Shown here one piece after another: positions 12,279 through 24,145 of a stretch of 64,000 nucleotides of DNA (the stretch's first letter is position 1; the number at the start of each line of letters is the position of its first letter). The DNA is taken from positions 69,910,202 to 69,974,201 of the forward strand of contig NC_086022.1 of assembly GCF_036323735.1 (NCBI RefSeq), written 5' to 3'. Position numbers and translations under genes: made by a program. The notes below the pieces were generated by a model. It searched no databases. It saw nothing but the letters and a program-made list of their open reading frames with translations, and was not told the DNA's origin. This DNA is from Rattus norvegicus (lineage: Eukaryota > Chordata > Mammalia > Rodentia > Muridae).

Positions 12279-12689
12279 TCTTTTTGAACTTTATATCTTA
12301 CATGAGGTCTTGGGGTTTTCATTGTTCATTTCCTCTTATTTATAGGTTTTCTCCATTTGCACAAAAGGAAAATAGGCAGGCAGACAGAGAACAGCAGACA
12401 TAAATACATGCTAAAAGCTTTAACATCCTTGAGTCTCTATTTGTCAACCTCCTTACTCAGTAGCGGAAGCATAACCATGGATGTAAGCCAAGGAGTCCAT
12501 GGTCAAGTGGGGATAACAAGCACAGATGCTGTGCTGTGGGTCACGGTTTGCCCACCACAGGCATTCTCCTAGTAGCAGGTAGCAGGTCTCATTGAGCACT
12601 TGGGAATTCCAATCTTTCTGGCATCTATTTGCCAGATGACAAAGAACCAAGATATGTCCAGTAAACCAAGAAGTTCAGAAGTACGGATA

Positions 12690-12880
12690 AGTTTTTGCAC
12701 CCTCTCTGCTGTCTATTCAGTTCATCCCTCCTGCCTTTGTTCCCTGGTTTTTCCACAGATTCACCTACTTTTGGCACTCTCTTTCCTCCATTTCCTTGGG
12801 GTGGAATGCTCTTCTAGCTTGGATCAGTTTTGCCCATCTTTCTCTTTCCTAGATGCTCTCATTGCCTCTGTTCTGTTCAA
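12690..12880 (+). repeat. Probable L2 LINE 3' fragment
   Basis: Pyrimidine-rich text with GGTGGAATGCTCTTCTAGCT parallels the L2 phrase ctgcctggaatgctcttcccc. Surrounding matches are diffuse. Confidence 0.4.
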
Positions 12881-12935
12881 GGCTGGGGATTTACCCATGT
12901 ACTCCAAAACTGTGTCTTTTCCCCCATAACCATTT

Positions 12936-13699
12936 AGGCAACTGGCCACTCTACACTGGAGTCAAGTCTTTGATTGTGAGAAAAGATGCTGATGTTCTGT
13001 TGCAGAGCAAGGGCCTCAGAAAATAAAAAGCAAGTCTCGTGCTTTCCACGGGGTAGAGGCAGAAGAAGTCTGTAGGAGAAAGAAGGATTTGAAATAGGCC
13101 TAGAGATCTAAGTGATAAGCTTTTGCCATCTGCTCTTTTAACATCAGCTCAGTGTTACCAGCTGTTTTGATTTTCTATTTTTCTTTTTCCTTTCTTTGAC
13201 CCTATGAAACCTTGTCTAAAGTCTTGAGAACTTCTTTTTACATTAACCATCCTGGAAGGAATCTTAGGAGGAAGTAAAGTGTAGCCAATGTCAAGAACCA
13301 CGTCTTGAAAGGGCCATTGATTCTCTAGTGTTACAACAAGCAGGTAGTCTTTCTACTCTAATTCTACCCAGGTTTAAATAATACTTTTCAAGAGCTCAAA
13401 GGATGATTATAATAAGAACATTGGATTAGTATGTTTCAAAATTCAACTCATTAATCAATGAGGGAGGCAGGCAATGAGATGGTAGAGTCAGACTGAAACT
13501 TGTAGATTCTACAAAGAAAAGCATTTAAAACATATTAGAATAAGATAGCTATGTGAGATAAATATACCGCAAGGCAGTATACAGTGAGCACAATTTACTG
13601 TTTTAATACAGAAGACAGAAATGATGTGTACCTACAGACCTGCATTTGTTTGTCTAAGTATTGGACAAAACCATTTTCTTTCCTGTTTTCTGAAAGTTA
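12936..13699. other. Unique intronic sequence
   Basis: No recognised repeat, exon or RNA gene. Confidence 0.4.
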
Positions 13700-13793
13700 A
13701 CACCCATTATTGTGTTACTTTTCCTGTTGCCATTGTAACAGAAACTCAGAGAAAGGGAGTTCTTATTTTGGTTGGTGGTTTAAGAGGATACAG
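13700..13793 (-). repeat. MaLR-type LTR fragment, left part, interrupted by L1
   Basis: GTTGCCATTGTAACAGAAAC and TTCTTATTTTGGTTGGTGGT match the common rodent MaLR LTR phrase (gttgctgtgacaaaa...tttattttggctcacggtttca) in reverse orientation. The match resumes immediately after the L1 at 14371. Confidence 0.6.
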
Positions 13794-14370
13794 GCAAAGA
13801 TTAAAACAGACACAGAAGGAACACCCATTCAGAGCCTGCCCCACATGTGGCCCATACATATACAGCCACCCAATTAGACAAGATGGATGAAGCAAAGAAG
13901 TGCAGACCGACAGGAGCCGGATGTAGATCTCTCCTGAGAGACACAGCCAGAATACAGCAAATACAGAGGCGAATGCCAGCAGCAAACCACTGAACTGAGA
14001 ATAGGACCCCCGTTGAAGGAATCAGAGAAAGAACTGGAAGAGCTTGAAGGTGCTCGAGACCCCAAAAGTACAACAATGCCAAGCAACCAGAGCTTCCAGG
14101 GACTAAGCCACTTCCTAAAGACTATACATGGACTGACCCTGGACTCTGACCTCATAGGTAGCAATGAATATCCTAGTAAGAGCATCAGTGGAAGGGGAAG
14201 CCCTGGGTCCTGCTAAGACTGAACCCCCAGTGAACTAGACTATGGGGGGAGGGCGGCAATGGGGGGAGGGTGGGGAGGGGAACACCCATAAAGAAGGGGA
14301 GGGGGGAGGGGGATGTTTGCCCGGAAACCAAAGCATTATTATTAAGTATTAAATAAATTAAAAAAAAAAA
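13794..14370 (+). mobile_element. 5'-truncated rat-type L1 3' end with target-site duplication
   Basis: A 577-bp L1 tail contains the conserved 3' segment (CAGGGACTAAGCCACTTCCT, then GACTGACCCTGGACTCTGAC), a G-rich polypurine tract at 14244-14312, AATAAATTA and an A tail. The host duplication AAGAGGATACAG occurs at 13782-13793 and again at 14369-14380, the signature of target-primed reverse transcription. ORF2 is absent apart from perhaps the extreme end, so the copy cannot move. Confidence 0.93.
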
Positions 14371-14640
14371 GAGGATACAGTCCATTATGGAAGGGAAGTG
14401 ACGGCACAGGAAGTACAGGAAGTAGCTGGTCACGTGATGTCGGCATTATAGAAATACAGAGAGATGCTTATGTTCAGTTCAATTCTTCCTTTCCCCTTTT
14501 CATTCATGCTGGGACCTCAGCCTAGGAAAGGGCCTCATCTATATTCTGTGAGTTTTCCTTCATCATTTAAATTCCTGTGGAAATGCACACACAGAAACAT
14601 CTAGAAGTGTGTCTCCTAGGCAATTCCAAATCCAGCGATG
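14371..14640 (-). repeat. MaLR-type LTR fragment, right part
   Basis: GGATACAGTCCATTATGGAA, then GGAAGTAGCTGGTCACGTGA, then AGAAGTGTGTCTCCTAGGCA follow the same order as the related LTR at 21755-22110. Together with 13700-13793 this is one older LTR split by the L1. Confidence 0.6.
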
Positions 14641-14862
14641 CTGACAGAGAAAATGAACAACACTGGTAAATTGTGAACATCTTATTCATAAGCAACAAAC
14701 CAAACTCATATTCTCCTAAAGAATCAGCTAATGCCAATCAGGCACTACTTAGTACCATAGACAGGAAGCTCTGGTAGTTCCTGTGCTCTATTTCCAAATC
14801 TGAGACAAGTTATTGAACAGTCGGACAAATGGACTTAGGAAAATTTTCTCCGTTAGTAGACA

Positions 14863-15060
14863 CAGGGCTGAATAGACAGCTCAGTGATTAAGAGCATGGG
14901 CTGCTCTTCCAGATGATCCGGGTTTGGTTACCAGCACCCACATAGCACCTAATAACCACCAAAACTCTGTTTGCAGAGAATCTGATGAGCTTTGTTGGCC
15001 TCTGTGGCCACTGATCAAATATACAAGTAGGCAAAATACCTATACATATAAACTAAAAGT
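14863..15060 (+). repeat. B3-family SINE
   Basis: AGGGCTGAATAGACAGCTCA is followed by GTGATTAAGAGCATGGGCTG (A-box region), then GGGTTTGGTTACCAGCACCC (B-box region), then ACACATAAA-type tail sequence. Confidence 0.85.
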
Positions 15061-16040
15061 ATCTTCTCAAAAGGACGACTGGTTAAAGCAGACACTCACT
15101 GAGCATCTCAACATGGAAAGACTTCCTGTGTGCTGTAGAATCACAGAGAACGCAGAACCCTACCACCAGGAGCTGGCCATGTCACAGTTAACACTGCAAG
15201 AAAGAGTTACAGAGAGGAAAGGCCACAAACAATGGGTGTGACTCAGGTTTGTGGGGGGAGAAACCCATTCTGGCAGAGAAGAGCACACAGCTGCCTTGAG
15301 GAAGCTCCTTAATGCCTGTGGGCTTAGCTAACCTCATCTTCCCTTTGTCTGGGGCGTGGGTGTGTGCTTGTCTGCCTGGAGAGGTGGAGGATCCCTTTGC
15401 GCAGTCTGCAGAGAAGGGAGACGAATTCTCTCTGAGATTCCCTTCCCCCTTCCCTCCCATGTCTGTCATTCTGCTGACTTTTCTCCTGTCATCTTGGGAG
15501 CTGCTCCTTGGCATTGATCAAATACTGTGCTCCACAGGGGCGCACATTGCCAGCCTCCTAGGACCAAGCCTGACGGTACTCTGTGCAAAGACAGAAGTGA
15601 GGGGGAAGAGAGGAGAAATGGGGTTAGGGCAGGGTTCGATATCTTAGCAGTTGCCGGGATACAGGTGGATGGAGATAGACTGATGGACTAGAGGTGACGA
15701 ATGTCACAACCCTGGCTAGTTGGCTATGTAATTATCCAAGCTCCAACCAGACTGTTATTACAGGCACTTAGCTGTGTCGATGTGAGCCCGAGGCTGCAAA
15801 GCACACTTGAGCGCTGACAGCAACCTCAAAACCCAGAGGGTTCTGGGTGAAAAGCGGGAGGGGTACAATTAGGGAACTAGGCTCCTTACTTCTCCTATGT
15901 TTTTCATTTAGTCGCTATAAAGAGGGGGTCCACTGCCCTTGGTAGAATTATCAGATGTTCTTTTCTGTAATCATAGGCTTCAAGCCAGAAATGGGAATAT
16001 TATCATTCTTTTCTGTGTGCATGGTTAAAATTTCATTTGT
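15061..16040. other. Unique intronic sequence
   Basis: No repeat, exon or RNA gene recognised. Two opposed open frames of just over 100 codons here lack any family signature. Confidence 0.4.
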
Positions 16041-16041
16041 G

Positions 16042-16369
16042 GCACTTAGGAGATGGTTCAATGGCTAAAACCCTTTCTGTGCAAATATAAAACACTGAGT
16101 TAAAATCCCCAGCACTCACATAAGAGTTCACTGGATGTGGTGGCCCACTTCTAATCCCAGTATTTGGGTAGCAGGGACTCGGAATCCATTCAGCAAGCTT
16201 CCTAACTAGACTAGCCTAATTGGTGATTTCGGGGTTCAATGAGAGATCCTACTTCAATAAATAAAGAGGAGAGTGCTCAAAGAAGATTTTAACTTCTTTC
16301 CCCCTCACATACAAATGCATATCAACACATACACACTGGTGCACATTCATGGAATATGCACACATGCAT

Positions 16370-16370
<1 letters not shown>
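16042..16370 (+). repeat. B4-type composite SINE
   Basis: GGAGATGGTTCAATGGCTAA (degenerate tRNA-like head), TAAAATCCCCAGCACTCACA, a B1-like TAATCCCAGTATTTGGG, then CTAGCCTAATTGGTGATTTC and a GAGAGATCCTACTTCAA end follow B4 order. The tail leads straight into the (CA)n at 16371. Confidence 0.75.

Positions 16371-16428
<58 letters not shown>
16371..16428. repeat. (CA)n microsatellite, tail of the B4 element
   Basis: About 29 pure CA units directly downstream of the B4 3' end, where this family normally carries a CA-rich tail. Confidence 0.97.
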
Positions 16429-16429
<1 letters not shown>

Positions 16430-17395
16430 TTTGAGGCTACCTGAAAGAAATCACTGTCTTGTTCTTACATGGTCTTTCCTATGTCTCTGAGTCTTAAATC
16501 TCACTTTTCTCTCACCTCTATGGACAAAGTTACTGGGTTTAAGGATGGTAAACCCTACCCAGGATACCTTAAACCCAGGATGGTTTCCCTGAGATCCTCC
16601 ACTTAGTGACACCCGAACATAACTGTAGCTTCACAGATCCCGTTCCCATATAACATCACATTTGCAGATACTTAGAACTGAGAACTTGCATGCACCTCTT
16701 AAAGGGACACAATTCAACCCACTACACTCATGTTCCATATCAGGGACTCAAAGAAGTTTTCTTCTTTTCTAAGGTTTGGGGCAATATGTCACAAATTTGC
16801 TATTGTCTTGTGCTAGGTCCATGGCTCCGAAAGCCCCTATGGCTAGTATCCAATTTGGTCAGCTCAATGCTGAGGGCTCAGTTTCCCTGGCACCCTCCTT
16901 TGTGGCAGGTGTGCTCATTATCTCTCTGCTTTGGACATTTCCAATTTCTCTCCACCCTTATCTGCGGACCTTTCTGTGAGCCCTTCTGCAGGATGCTGAT
17001 GTCTCCAAATTCCTCACAATAGAATCTGAACTGTGTCTATGACCCTCTATAATATCGGGGCCCTCAAGGTTCAGCCAGAACTTCAAGCTTTGAGTCTTAG
17101 CCCAGTGGAAAGGTTTGCTGGTCCTCTGACTAACTGGGGCTGATTGGGTTACTGGGTATTCACATGCTTGACAACATCCTGAGTGATAGACGATGACCTG
17201 GTGTCCATGCCAAAGGCCTGGCTTGAAAAGCACCATCAATCATATGGCTCTGAGTCAGAGAGAGGTCGCCATCCTGGAAGTCGTCCCTGAAGTCTGGAAA
17301 CAAGGCTATGATCTATCTATATGACTCACCTTGATCATGACCTTGACTTTACCTGCCACTGGCTGAGAATGAAAACATATACTCCCCCATTTATC
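16429..17395. other. Unique intronic sequence
   Basis: No repeat family, exon or RNA gene recognised. A 12-bp-stem inverted repeat at 16533-16578 is reported as a finding. Confidence 0.4.
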
Positions 17396-17705
17396 TCCCA
17401 GTGTGTAGGGCTCAATCTATAAAGAGTGCATGTGTACACATGAGGACCCAAGTTTGATCCCCAGCACCCATGTAAAAGCTGAGTGTCGTAGTATGTGTTT
17501 ATAATCCCAGAGTGATTGAAGAGGTGATGACAAGGAGGATCCCTGGGACTTGCTGGCCAGACAGTCCAGCCTCCAAGTTCAGTGACAGACTCTGCCTCAA
17601 AATATAAGGGAGAGTGACTGAGGAAGACATTTGGTATTAGATGTCGCCAAGCATGTAAATACCCATCCACACCTGCACACATATGCTCATAACTTCCCAC
17701 ACAAA
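17396..17705 (+). repeat. B4-type composite SINE
   Basis: GTAGGGCTCAATCTATAAAG, then AAGTTTGATCCCCAGCACCC (B-box region), then a B1-like TATAATCCCAGAGTG, then GGATCCCTGGGACTTGCTGG and ACAGACTCTGCCTCAAAATA show the B4 order, with a CA-rich end near 17665. Confidence 0.75.
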
Positions 17706-18564
17706 CATGTTTTCTCTTTCTTTGTCCCTGTCTCTCTCTCTGTGGCAATTATTAGTTTGGTTATAGCCCTCATAGTTTCTCTCACCACTAAACTCACATC
17801 TCTTAAAAAACTGAATGTCTTTACTGACCTGTGTTCTCAGAGACAAAGTTACCTCCCTGCCATTCAGAGGGGACAGAAACTAGCATAGCAGAGGAGGTGG
17901 GAGCCCTAACAGGGGCTATGAGGATCCTTCTCATTACTGCCATGGAAACCTCTGCATCTCTTTGGAGTGAGGATGGGGCTTCCTGGTGTTGAAAAGCCGC
18001 TATGACAGACTCTCTAGATAGATTTCCATTTTGATGCACATGTCAGGGTGTCAAAATGTCTATGCTGTGTTCAATCCTCATTAAAATGGAAGCCCATTGC
18101 CAGCGGCAAAGAGGTGTGCTGCATTATTTATTATTATTCTTTACCTGTTTTCCTAAACTAGGCTGTTTGGGTTCAAATGGCATATGAAATTGCCACCCAC
18201 CTCTCTCTACCCTGTCATTTTACAGCTCATATCTGCACTCCCCACATTGTATGTTAAATGCTATATTACCAGAGTGTTGGAAACCCTGAGCAGTACCTCT
18301 AGAATCTGATTGTCTGGCTTCCTAGAAGCATGTAGGGGCTATATCTGTTTTTATTCCTCAGGAAGGTCTCTGACCACTGTTTCCAGCATCTGCATTCTGG
18401 CCTCTTCTCTATCTGCAGTCTCATGAATCACTACTCTGAGGCATCCCCTCCTGGCTTGAAGGAGCTCCTGACCTCCTATCTAGATCCTACTTTTGACCAA
18501 GCCCCTGGCCTTTTCTCCCAGATCATGGCGGAGTTGGATAAGAAACATGGATTCCTCTCATGAA
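17706..18564. other. Unique intronic sequence
   Basis: No recognised repeat or exon. Only short CT runs near 17730. Confidence 0.4.
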
Positions 18565-18720
18565 ATGTCAGTGGTGAATGTGCTTGCTGCACAAGCCTCA
18601 TGACCTGAGTTTGGTCCTTGGAATTTGCTTCAGAAGGAGAGAATCAAGCCACAGAAGTTGTCCTCTCATCTCCATACCTGTATTTCGGCATGCATGTACC
18701 TGTCCACACAGAACCATGTG
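18565..18720 (+). repeat. tRNA-derived rodent SINE (B2/B3/B4 superfamily)
   Basis: GTGAATGTGCTTGCTGCACA, then TGACCTGAGTTTGGTCCTTG (B-box-like), then AAGTTGTCCTCTCATCTCCA and GGCATGCATGTACCTGTCCA are in the order seen in this superfamily. The first promoter box is eroded. Confidence 0.65.
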
Positions 18721-20254
18721 CAGTTAGAGAAAGAAAGAAACTGTAAACTCCATCTGCCATGCAAGAATTTTTAAGAATTCTCCCAGAGCAAAGCAACCAC
18801 TGATTGATCCCTACATCCCTGGGAGAGCTATCTGGTTGGTTATTCGTCTTGCTCCCAGTGGCCTTACATATTTCCTGTATATGTTGGGCTAAAGGATCCA
18901 TGTTTCCGTATGTTAATACATGCATGGAAAGATGGGGATTCATGAAAATGCAGGCAGCGTGCTTAAGTTTTTGGAGATTAAAATGCCCTATCTTTTAACC
19001 AGCGTGAGAGGAATCATTTGTGTGGGCAGGTAGTGTAGTTTCATAGTACTATACCTTCAAATGACATTTAATGAGGATCACATTGTTCAGGTTCTGAGTT
19101 AAAACAGGAATTTATTACAGTTTATATATTTCCAGAACTTACACCTCCAAGGATATACATTCTAGAGATAGAATTGAGTTGATAGCCAATTTCTTTATAA
19201 TGAATTAACAAAAGGATAATGATGATTTAAATAAACCTAGAGGAAGAGGGCCTGTGACTTTTATCACCTCTAGTTCCTTGGTGTTCTATTAGGCAAAGGA
19301 CAACAGATTGTGATCACATGTAGACCAAATACCAGCATGCTTATTGCTTTCCAAAGTACATACTGTGCATTTATGCTACTGTGGTAGAGTGAGGAGCAAA
19401 GACTATAAAACCAGCAAGGCCTAAAGGTTTTACTACCTGTCCCTTTACAGAGTCCAGATGCAGATACCTGCTCTTAACTCACAGACACCTCTGGGCTGCT
19501 TGTCATCCATGGGTAAGCTTCTGACATGCACAAAGACTTGGAAGCCTCCCTCTTCCATGACTGAGCTAACCAAGTCAAGCCAAACCAAGCTGAAGAAACA
19601 GTCGTTCTTAGTCTATTATCCAAAACAAGATATGTGATCAAGTACCAGTCACCTATCAGAAGACAGAACCCACTAAGATTAGTCTTTGTAGATGGCTTAC
19701 TGCCAGTTAATCTCTTACCTCAGAACTGAAAATAGTCCCCTAACAATAGCAATAGTTCATTGGTATCTTGGTCCCCAATCTTTACTAAATGCTTAGATGT
19801 GTTTTAAGAATTATATACATGTTAAAAGAATTGTGCTTTAAGAATTACATGGATCAGGGCTGAGAGATAGTTCAGTGGATCATCACCAAACCACCAAGGA
19901 TCATGCATGTATTCAAATAATGCTGGGAACCATTATAAGCTATAAGCAAGAATGGTCAGAGAGAGTACATCATATTTGAGAGCATCAGAGCTAGCTAGAA
20001 TCCCATCTTAGGTTGGAACCTAAATTATGACCTATCGCTTCTATAATAGAAGTGCATCTCTTTATAGTGTTTATTGAAATGGGAATTCATCTGCATATCA
20101 TAGAATTGTAGAGCTTGTCGAACATGTTGACAATTGTAACCTCGCATATTCCAGCTTGTTAGTGGCAGCCAGCAGGTGAGGAAGGAGTGCTCAGGAGAAG
20201 AAGTGCACTCATGCATCTCTGTACTTGCTATTCACTCCGAGTCCATGATGTTGG
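18721..20254. other. Mostly unique intronic sequence
   Basis: No exon or RNA gene recognised. A short possible SINE remnant (GGGCTGAGAGATAGTTCAGT at 19858-19877) starts like a B2-type head but the rest does not align. Confidence 0.4.
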
Positions 20255-20570
20255 TAGGTGTGTTAGCCAGCTTTCTGTTGCTAGGAGAAGTAACTTATAA
20301 AAAGAAAGGTTTATTTTGGCTCACTGTTTTAGAGGGTTCAGTCTGGTGCACTGGTTCTATTGCTTTGTGCCTGTGGTTATTGTTTATGGCAAGTTCATCG
20401 CAGAGCTAAATAACTTACCTCATAGCCAGGGAGTAAAAATGACAGGGAAAAAAAAGACTAAATTCTCATAGTCCCCTTCAAGGACATGCTAAACTGAGAA
20501 TCAAGCCTTCAACACACAGGATTCTGTAGAACATTCCAGATTCAGAATTTACCGGTAGGTTACCTTTTTA
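20255..20570 (-). repeat. MaLR-type LTR
   Basis: TGTTAGCCAGCTTTCTGTTG, then GAAAGGTTTATTTTGGCTCA, then GGTTCAGTCTGGTGCACTGG, then TTGCTTTGTGCCTGTGGTTA read as the reverse complement of a common rodent MaLR LTR, of the same type as the plus-oriented copy at 31741-32066. Confidence 0.65.
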
Positions 20571-21004
20571 CCAGAGAAGTGAAGGACAATGGAAGACCCA
20601 TACAGCTCCTAGTAAGAGCCAGGACTGGGCCTCTTTCCTGAGACTTTGCCTCAGAAGTTCATTATATTTCTAAAAGGCCTAAAGATTCACTGTGACTTGG
20701 AGTTATTTGAAAGTCACCCAGCTAGTTGACAGCAACACCAGGGACAAAAACAAGTTGGAAGTGAAATAACCTAGTATTCTCTGGATGAAGTGGGATTATT
20801 CCAGCAAAGTCTGGTTCTCCCCCTGGTAAGGTGAGGGCAATATGGGGTCTCCCCATAATCATGGGTGGTTGTGAGTTCTGCTCTCAGCAGAACTTGTGTG
20901 AAGAAATGGGTGCATGATGAATGGATGGATGAGTTTCAGGAACATGTAAATAAAAAGATCGTTAGAATATAGTTTTCAAGCTATAATGGAGATAGGCATG
21001 AGTT

Positions 21005-21300
21005 TCATTGTAGTTTTGCTGCTACAAAAGAATGTGGCAAGGCAATAATTTATAATAGGCAGAAACTTCTTGGCTCATAATTACAGAGGCTGAGGAGTCC
21101 AAGGTTGAGTATACATTTGACAAGGCCTCTCTTGATGTATCATAATGTGCTAAAAGATGTCACATGGTTGAGAGAAGCCACAAGGTGCTTGAACACTCTT
21201 TTATATAAATCAGATTCTGCCATAACTACACTAATACACTCTGCTCTTGTGACCTGATCATCTCCTACAGATGATTTCAGATATTATGATATTGGGAAAT
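21005..21300 (-). repeat. Ancient MaLR-like LTR fragment
   Basis: GCAATAATTTATAATAGGCA, then CTTGGCTCATAATTACAGAG, then GAGTCCAAGGTTGAG resemble the MST/MLT-type LTR (aatttataaag...ttggctcacgattctgcaggctg...agtccaag) in reverse. Confidence 0.5.
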
Positions 21301-21579
21301 TTTTAACTAATGGCCTTGAAGGATACATTCAAATCATAGCAGAGTAGGCAATAGAGAAATAAGTCAGAAGTCTGGATAGGGGTACAAGACTCTGCAGGGG
21401 AAGGCCTTCGATGGATTCTGATGGTCCAAGCAGAAGTGAAGATGTTTCTATGCTCAAGGAACGGCCATCAAAACAGTGCTGGTACAGAAGTACATGTACT
21501 CTGACAGCTCAGTTAGCCACCAATTACCATTGGATGGATGGATATGCCTGGTACAGTGGACAAAGTCTTGGGAAAGAGA

Positions 21580-21730
21580 AAGCCAGGGACCAGCCATATC
21601 TCCAAAATCCAGATGGTACATTGGAGATCTGGGGTTTATCCTAAAGGCAATGAGGGGTCACTGGGGGATCTTAAATGTAGAGTGGCAAGATGAGATTTGC
21701 ACTGGAGAAAGACATCTACTGTACAGATAC
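21580..21730 (+). repeat. Ancient mammalian interspersed repeat fragment (LINE-like, family unnamed)
   Basis: GGGGTTTATCCTAAAGGCAA, then GATCTTAAATGTAGAGTGGC, then AAGATGAGATTTGCACTGGA parallel an abundant old phrase (ggattttattctgagtgagatggg...gagcagaggagtgacatgat). Related text occurs at 38812-39260 and 54860-55420. Confidence 0.4.
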
Positions 21731-21754
21731 TCCAAGCTGAAAGGAGTCGTCTAC

Positions 21755-22110
21755 CTATTTTGCTAATACAAAATACCAGACAGAAGCAATTTAAGGGTAG
21801 AAGGGGTTTTAGTTTTAAGGGTACAATCCATGACATTTGAGAAGGCATGGCAGCAGGAACAATAACTGGCTAGTCACATTACAGGAAGCAACCAAAGATA
21901 CTATAAGCACCAACTACTGGGCTTTTCCCTTTTCCTTCAGTCCTGGACCCTGAGCTTAGGGGATGATGATGCCCAAAGTTGGAGTGGATATTTCTTCATC
22001 AATTGATCCTTCTTAAGAGTCTATTCATAGACAATCAGAAGTGTATCTCTTAGGTAGGATCTAAATCCCATCTAGATGACAATACAAGTCTCCCATCAGA
22101 CTACCAACTA
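21755..22110 (-). repeat. MaLR-type LTR
   Basis: TAAGGGTACAATCCATGACA, then GAAGGCATGGCAGCAGGAAC, then AATCAGAAGTGTATCTCTTA and TAGGATCTAAATCCCATCTA share order with the LTR split at 13700/14371. Confidence 0.6.
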
Positions 22111-22289
22111 TCAGACTACTAGGCACTGCTAAGAAAGATGGTTTAGTGTCTACAAGAGAAATGGGTGAGGTACTCCAGATGCCCAACAAGAAAAGGTAAA
22201 GGAAACTTTCCAGTGATTAATTTGGTACCTTTACTTAATCATATTTTAGACTACTATTAAAAACACAATAATGACAAGGCTATAGAAGT

Positions 22290-22470
22290 GCCCCAGTATG
22301 GAAGATGAAATATGGATTCTTTTGCTCTGTGTCCTTGGGAAAATTACTTCACCTCTCTGTGCTCTGTGTTTTCCCATCTGTGAAATGAGCACCAAAGTGG
22401 GTTATTGTAAGGACTGCCTGGGCTAGTGTGAATAAAATGCCACTGAGTACATTTTAAGTGCACCACACTC
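22290..22470 (+). repeat. MIR SINE
   Basis: CTCTGTGTCCTTGGGAAAAT, then TACTTCACCTCTCTGTGCTC, then TTTTCCCATCTGTGAAATGA, then TTATTGTAAGGACTGCCTGG follow the MIR core closely. Confidence 0.8.
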
Positions 22471-22479
22471 TGCTTCCCC

Positions 22480-23240
22480 AGGAGAGTTGATATGGTTGAC
22501 TATTTCTGTCTTCTCTCTGGTCTTTGTAATTAGCCTGTTCTTTTCCAAGAAAGAGAACAGCAAGGGTCCTTCCATCCACAAACACAAGCGCTTGTCGGTT
22601 TGGACTGTCTTTGTCTTTTTCCTGAGAAGTAATTTCATGGCTCATGCACTTGAGATTCCATCAGGAAAGCTGGGCCCTCTATCAAGCAGATGATCGGCCT
22701 GCTGGGCATTCATTGGCAAATCACAGTTCTGTTAATTAACTCAATGTGGGATTCCAGCTCTCAGCTCCTTTCAAAGCTCCCTCTCTCACTTGGGGTTTGA
22801 GTTGTGGCCTCTCTTCTCTTTGGTACCCTGGGGAAAAGTGTGCTTCAAGCCGCCCCTTTGTCCTTGTCCGCTCTGAGCTCTACAGCCTGGAGACCCAAGC
22901 CTTGTCTGCTATATTCTCATCCTAACATTCCCTTTGCCTACTTTCTGGAAAGTTTTCCTGCTTTCTCCCTGTTGTAAAAAGGGACTATGCTGAGTACTTT
23001 GCTTTGACTTGGCTTGTCTTCTAGGTTCAGCTAGACAGGGCTATGCAAGAGTACGTCTCTGCACACCAGTGCCCAGCCTGGAGCAGCCCTGCTTGTCCAA
23101 TACACATCCAAGCAACATCATGACCGACCCCAGGAGACCACTCACAGTCAGAGCTGCTCGCCTCCTCTTTCCTATCCCTCCAGTGCTTTCCTGACACTGT
23201 GTCCTTGGATTGCGACTTCCTTCTTCCCTCCCTTCTCCAT
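22480..23240. other. Unique intronic sequence
   Basis: No recognised repeat or exon. Somewhat pyrimidine-rich between 22770 and 22980. Confidence 0.4.
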
Positions 23241-23244
23241 CTTG

Positions 23245-23464
23245 TTTTAATCATGTGTGCACATGTATCAATGTGCCTTCATGTGTGCAGGCGTGCAATG
23301 TGTGGATTTGTGCGGAGGCCAGGAGGACCACCTTAGACATCAACCTTAGAAAGCAGTCTACCTCATTGAGATAGGGTCTTTCATTGGCCTGGAAAACATC
23401 AATTAGGCTAAGTAGGACAGACAGAGACTGCCCAAGGGTCCTCTTATATTTATCTTCCCAAAGT
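23245..23464 (-). repeat. B4-type SINE, 3' and B1-like portion
   Basis: GTGCGGAGGCCAGGAGGACC, then CATTGAGATAGGGTCTTTCA, then TTGGCCTGGAAAACATCAAT and TAGGCTAAGTAGGACAGACA are the reverse complement of the B4 B1-like body and 3' end. A dinucleotide tract abuts it. Confidence 0.65.
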
Positions 23465-23490
23465 TACACACATGCGCGCGCACACACATA

Positions 23491-23547
<57 letters not shown>

Positions 23548-23552
23548 ACACG
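23465..23552. repeat. (CA)n with CG core, compound dinucleotide tract
   Basis: About 88 bases of alternating purine and pyrimidine: ACACACATGCGCGCGCAC followed by a long CA run with ATA interruptions, ending ACACACG. Confidence 0.97.
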
Positions 23553-24145
23553 GGGGTGTGGGGGTGGTTATCAAGAGACCTAAAAAGTAGTAGCTCAGAC
23601 AGGTGAGGTAACTTGAAAAGTTCTCACCAGAGGCCATACCATGTTCTAACCTTAACTGTCTGAACTCATTTTTGGTGATTGATACCAGGCCATCTGTGGC
23701 TGTTGCTATAACTGTCTGACTCTGACATTAAAAGTGAGCCACAGTACCCACTGATTTTTATACATAAAAAGATCAATATGATGAGTTGCACATGTGTTTT
23801 AACACAATGTAAAAAAAAAGAGGGGGTCTAACACATGCCACAACATAAACAGATCTTGAAAACAGTAAGTAAATTGAGACCCCCAAATCCCTCATGAAGC
23901 ATGCGTCTACTCATCAAAGTATCTGAGTTCTCAAATGGATGGAGACAGACAGTGAAATGCTCACTGCCAGAGACTGGGAAATGTGGAGAATGGGGATTGA
24001 ACTGGCGCTACAGACTCTGGGTTTAAAAGCCATACCCTTCTAAATTTCATTTGTCGGGGAGCACTAGTCTCAAAGGAGGATGAGAAAATAACATGAAAAA
24101 ATTAAGCAAAAATAAATCAACACAAGTAATTGGAGGGAAAATGTA
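23553..24145. other. Unique intronic sequence
   Basis: No recognised repeat, exon or RNA gene. Confidence 0.4.

Noticed and set aside
13874..14216. Open frames across the L1 tail, with similar text at 61893-62111
   Set aside because: The similarity between the two places is the shared L1 3' UTR, which is noncoding.
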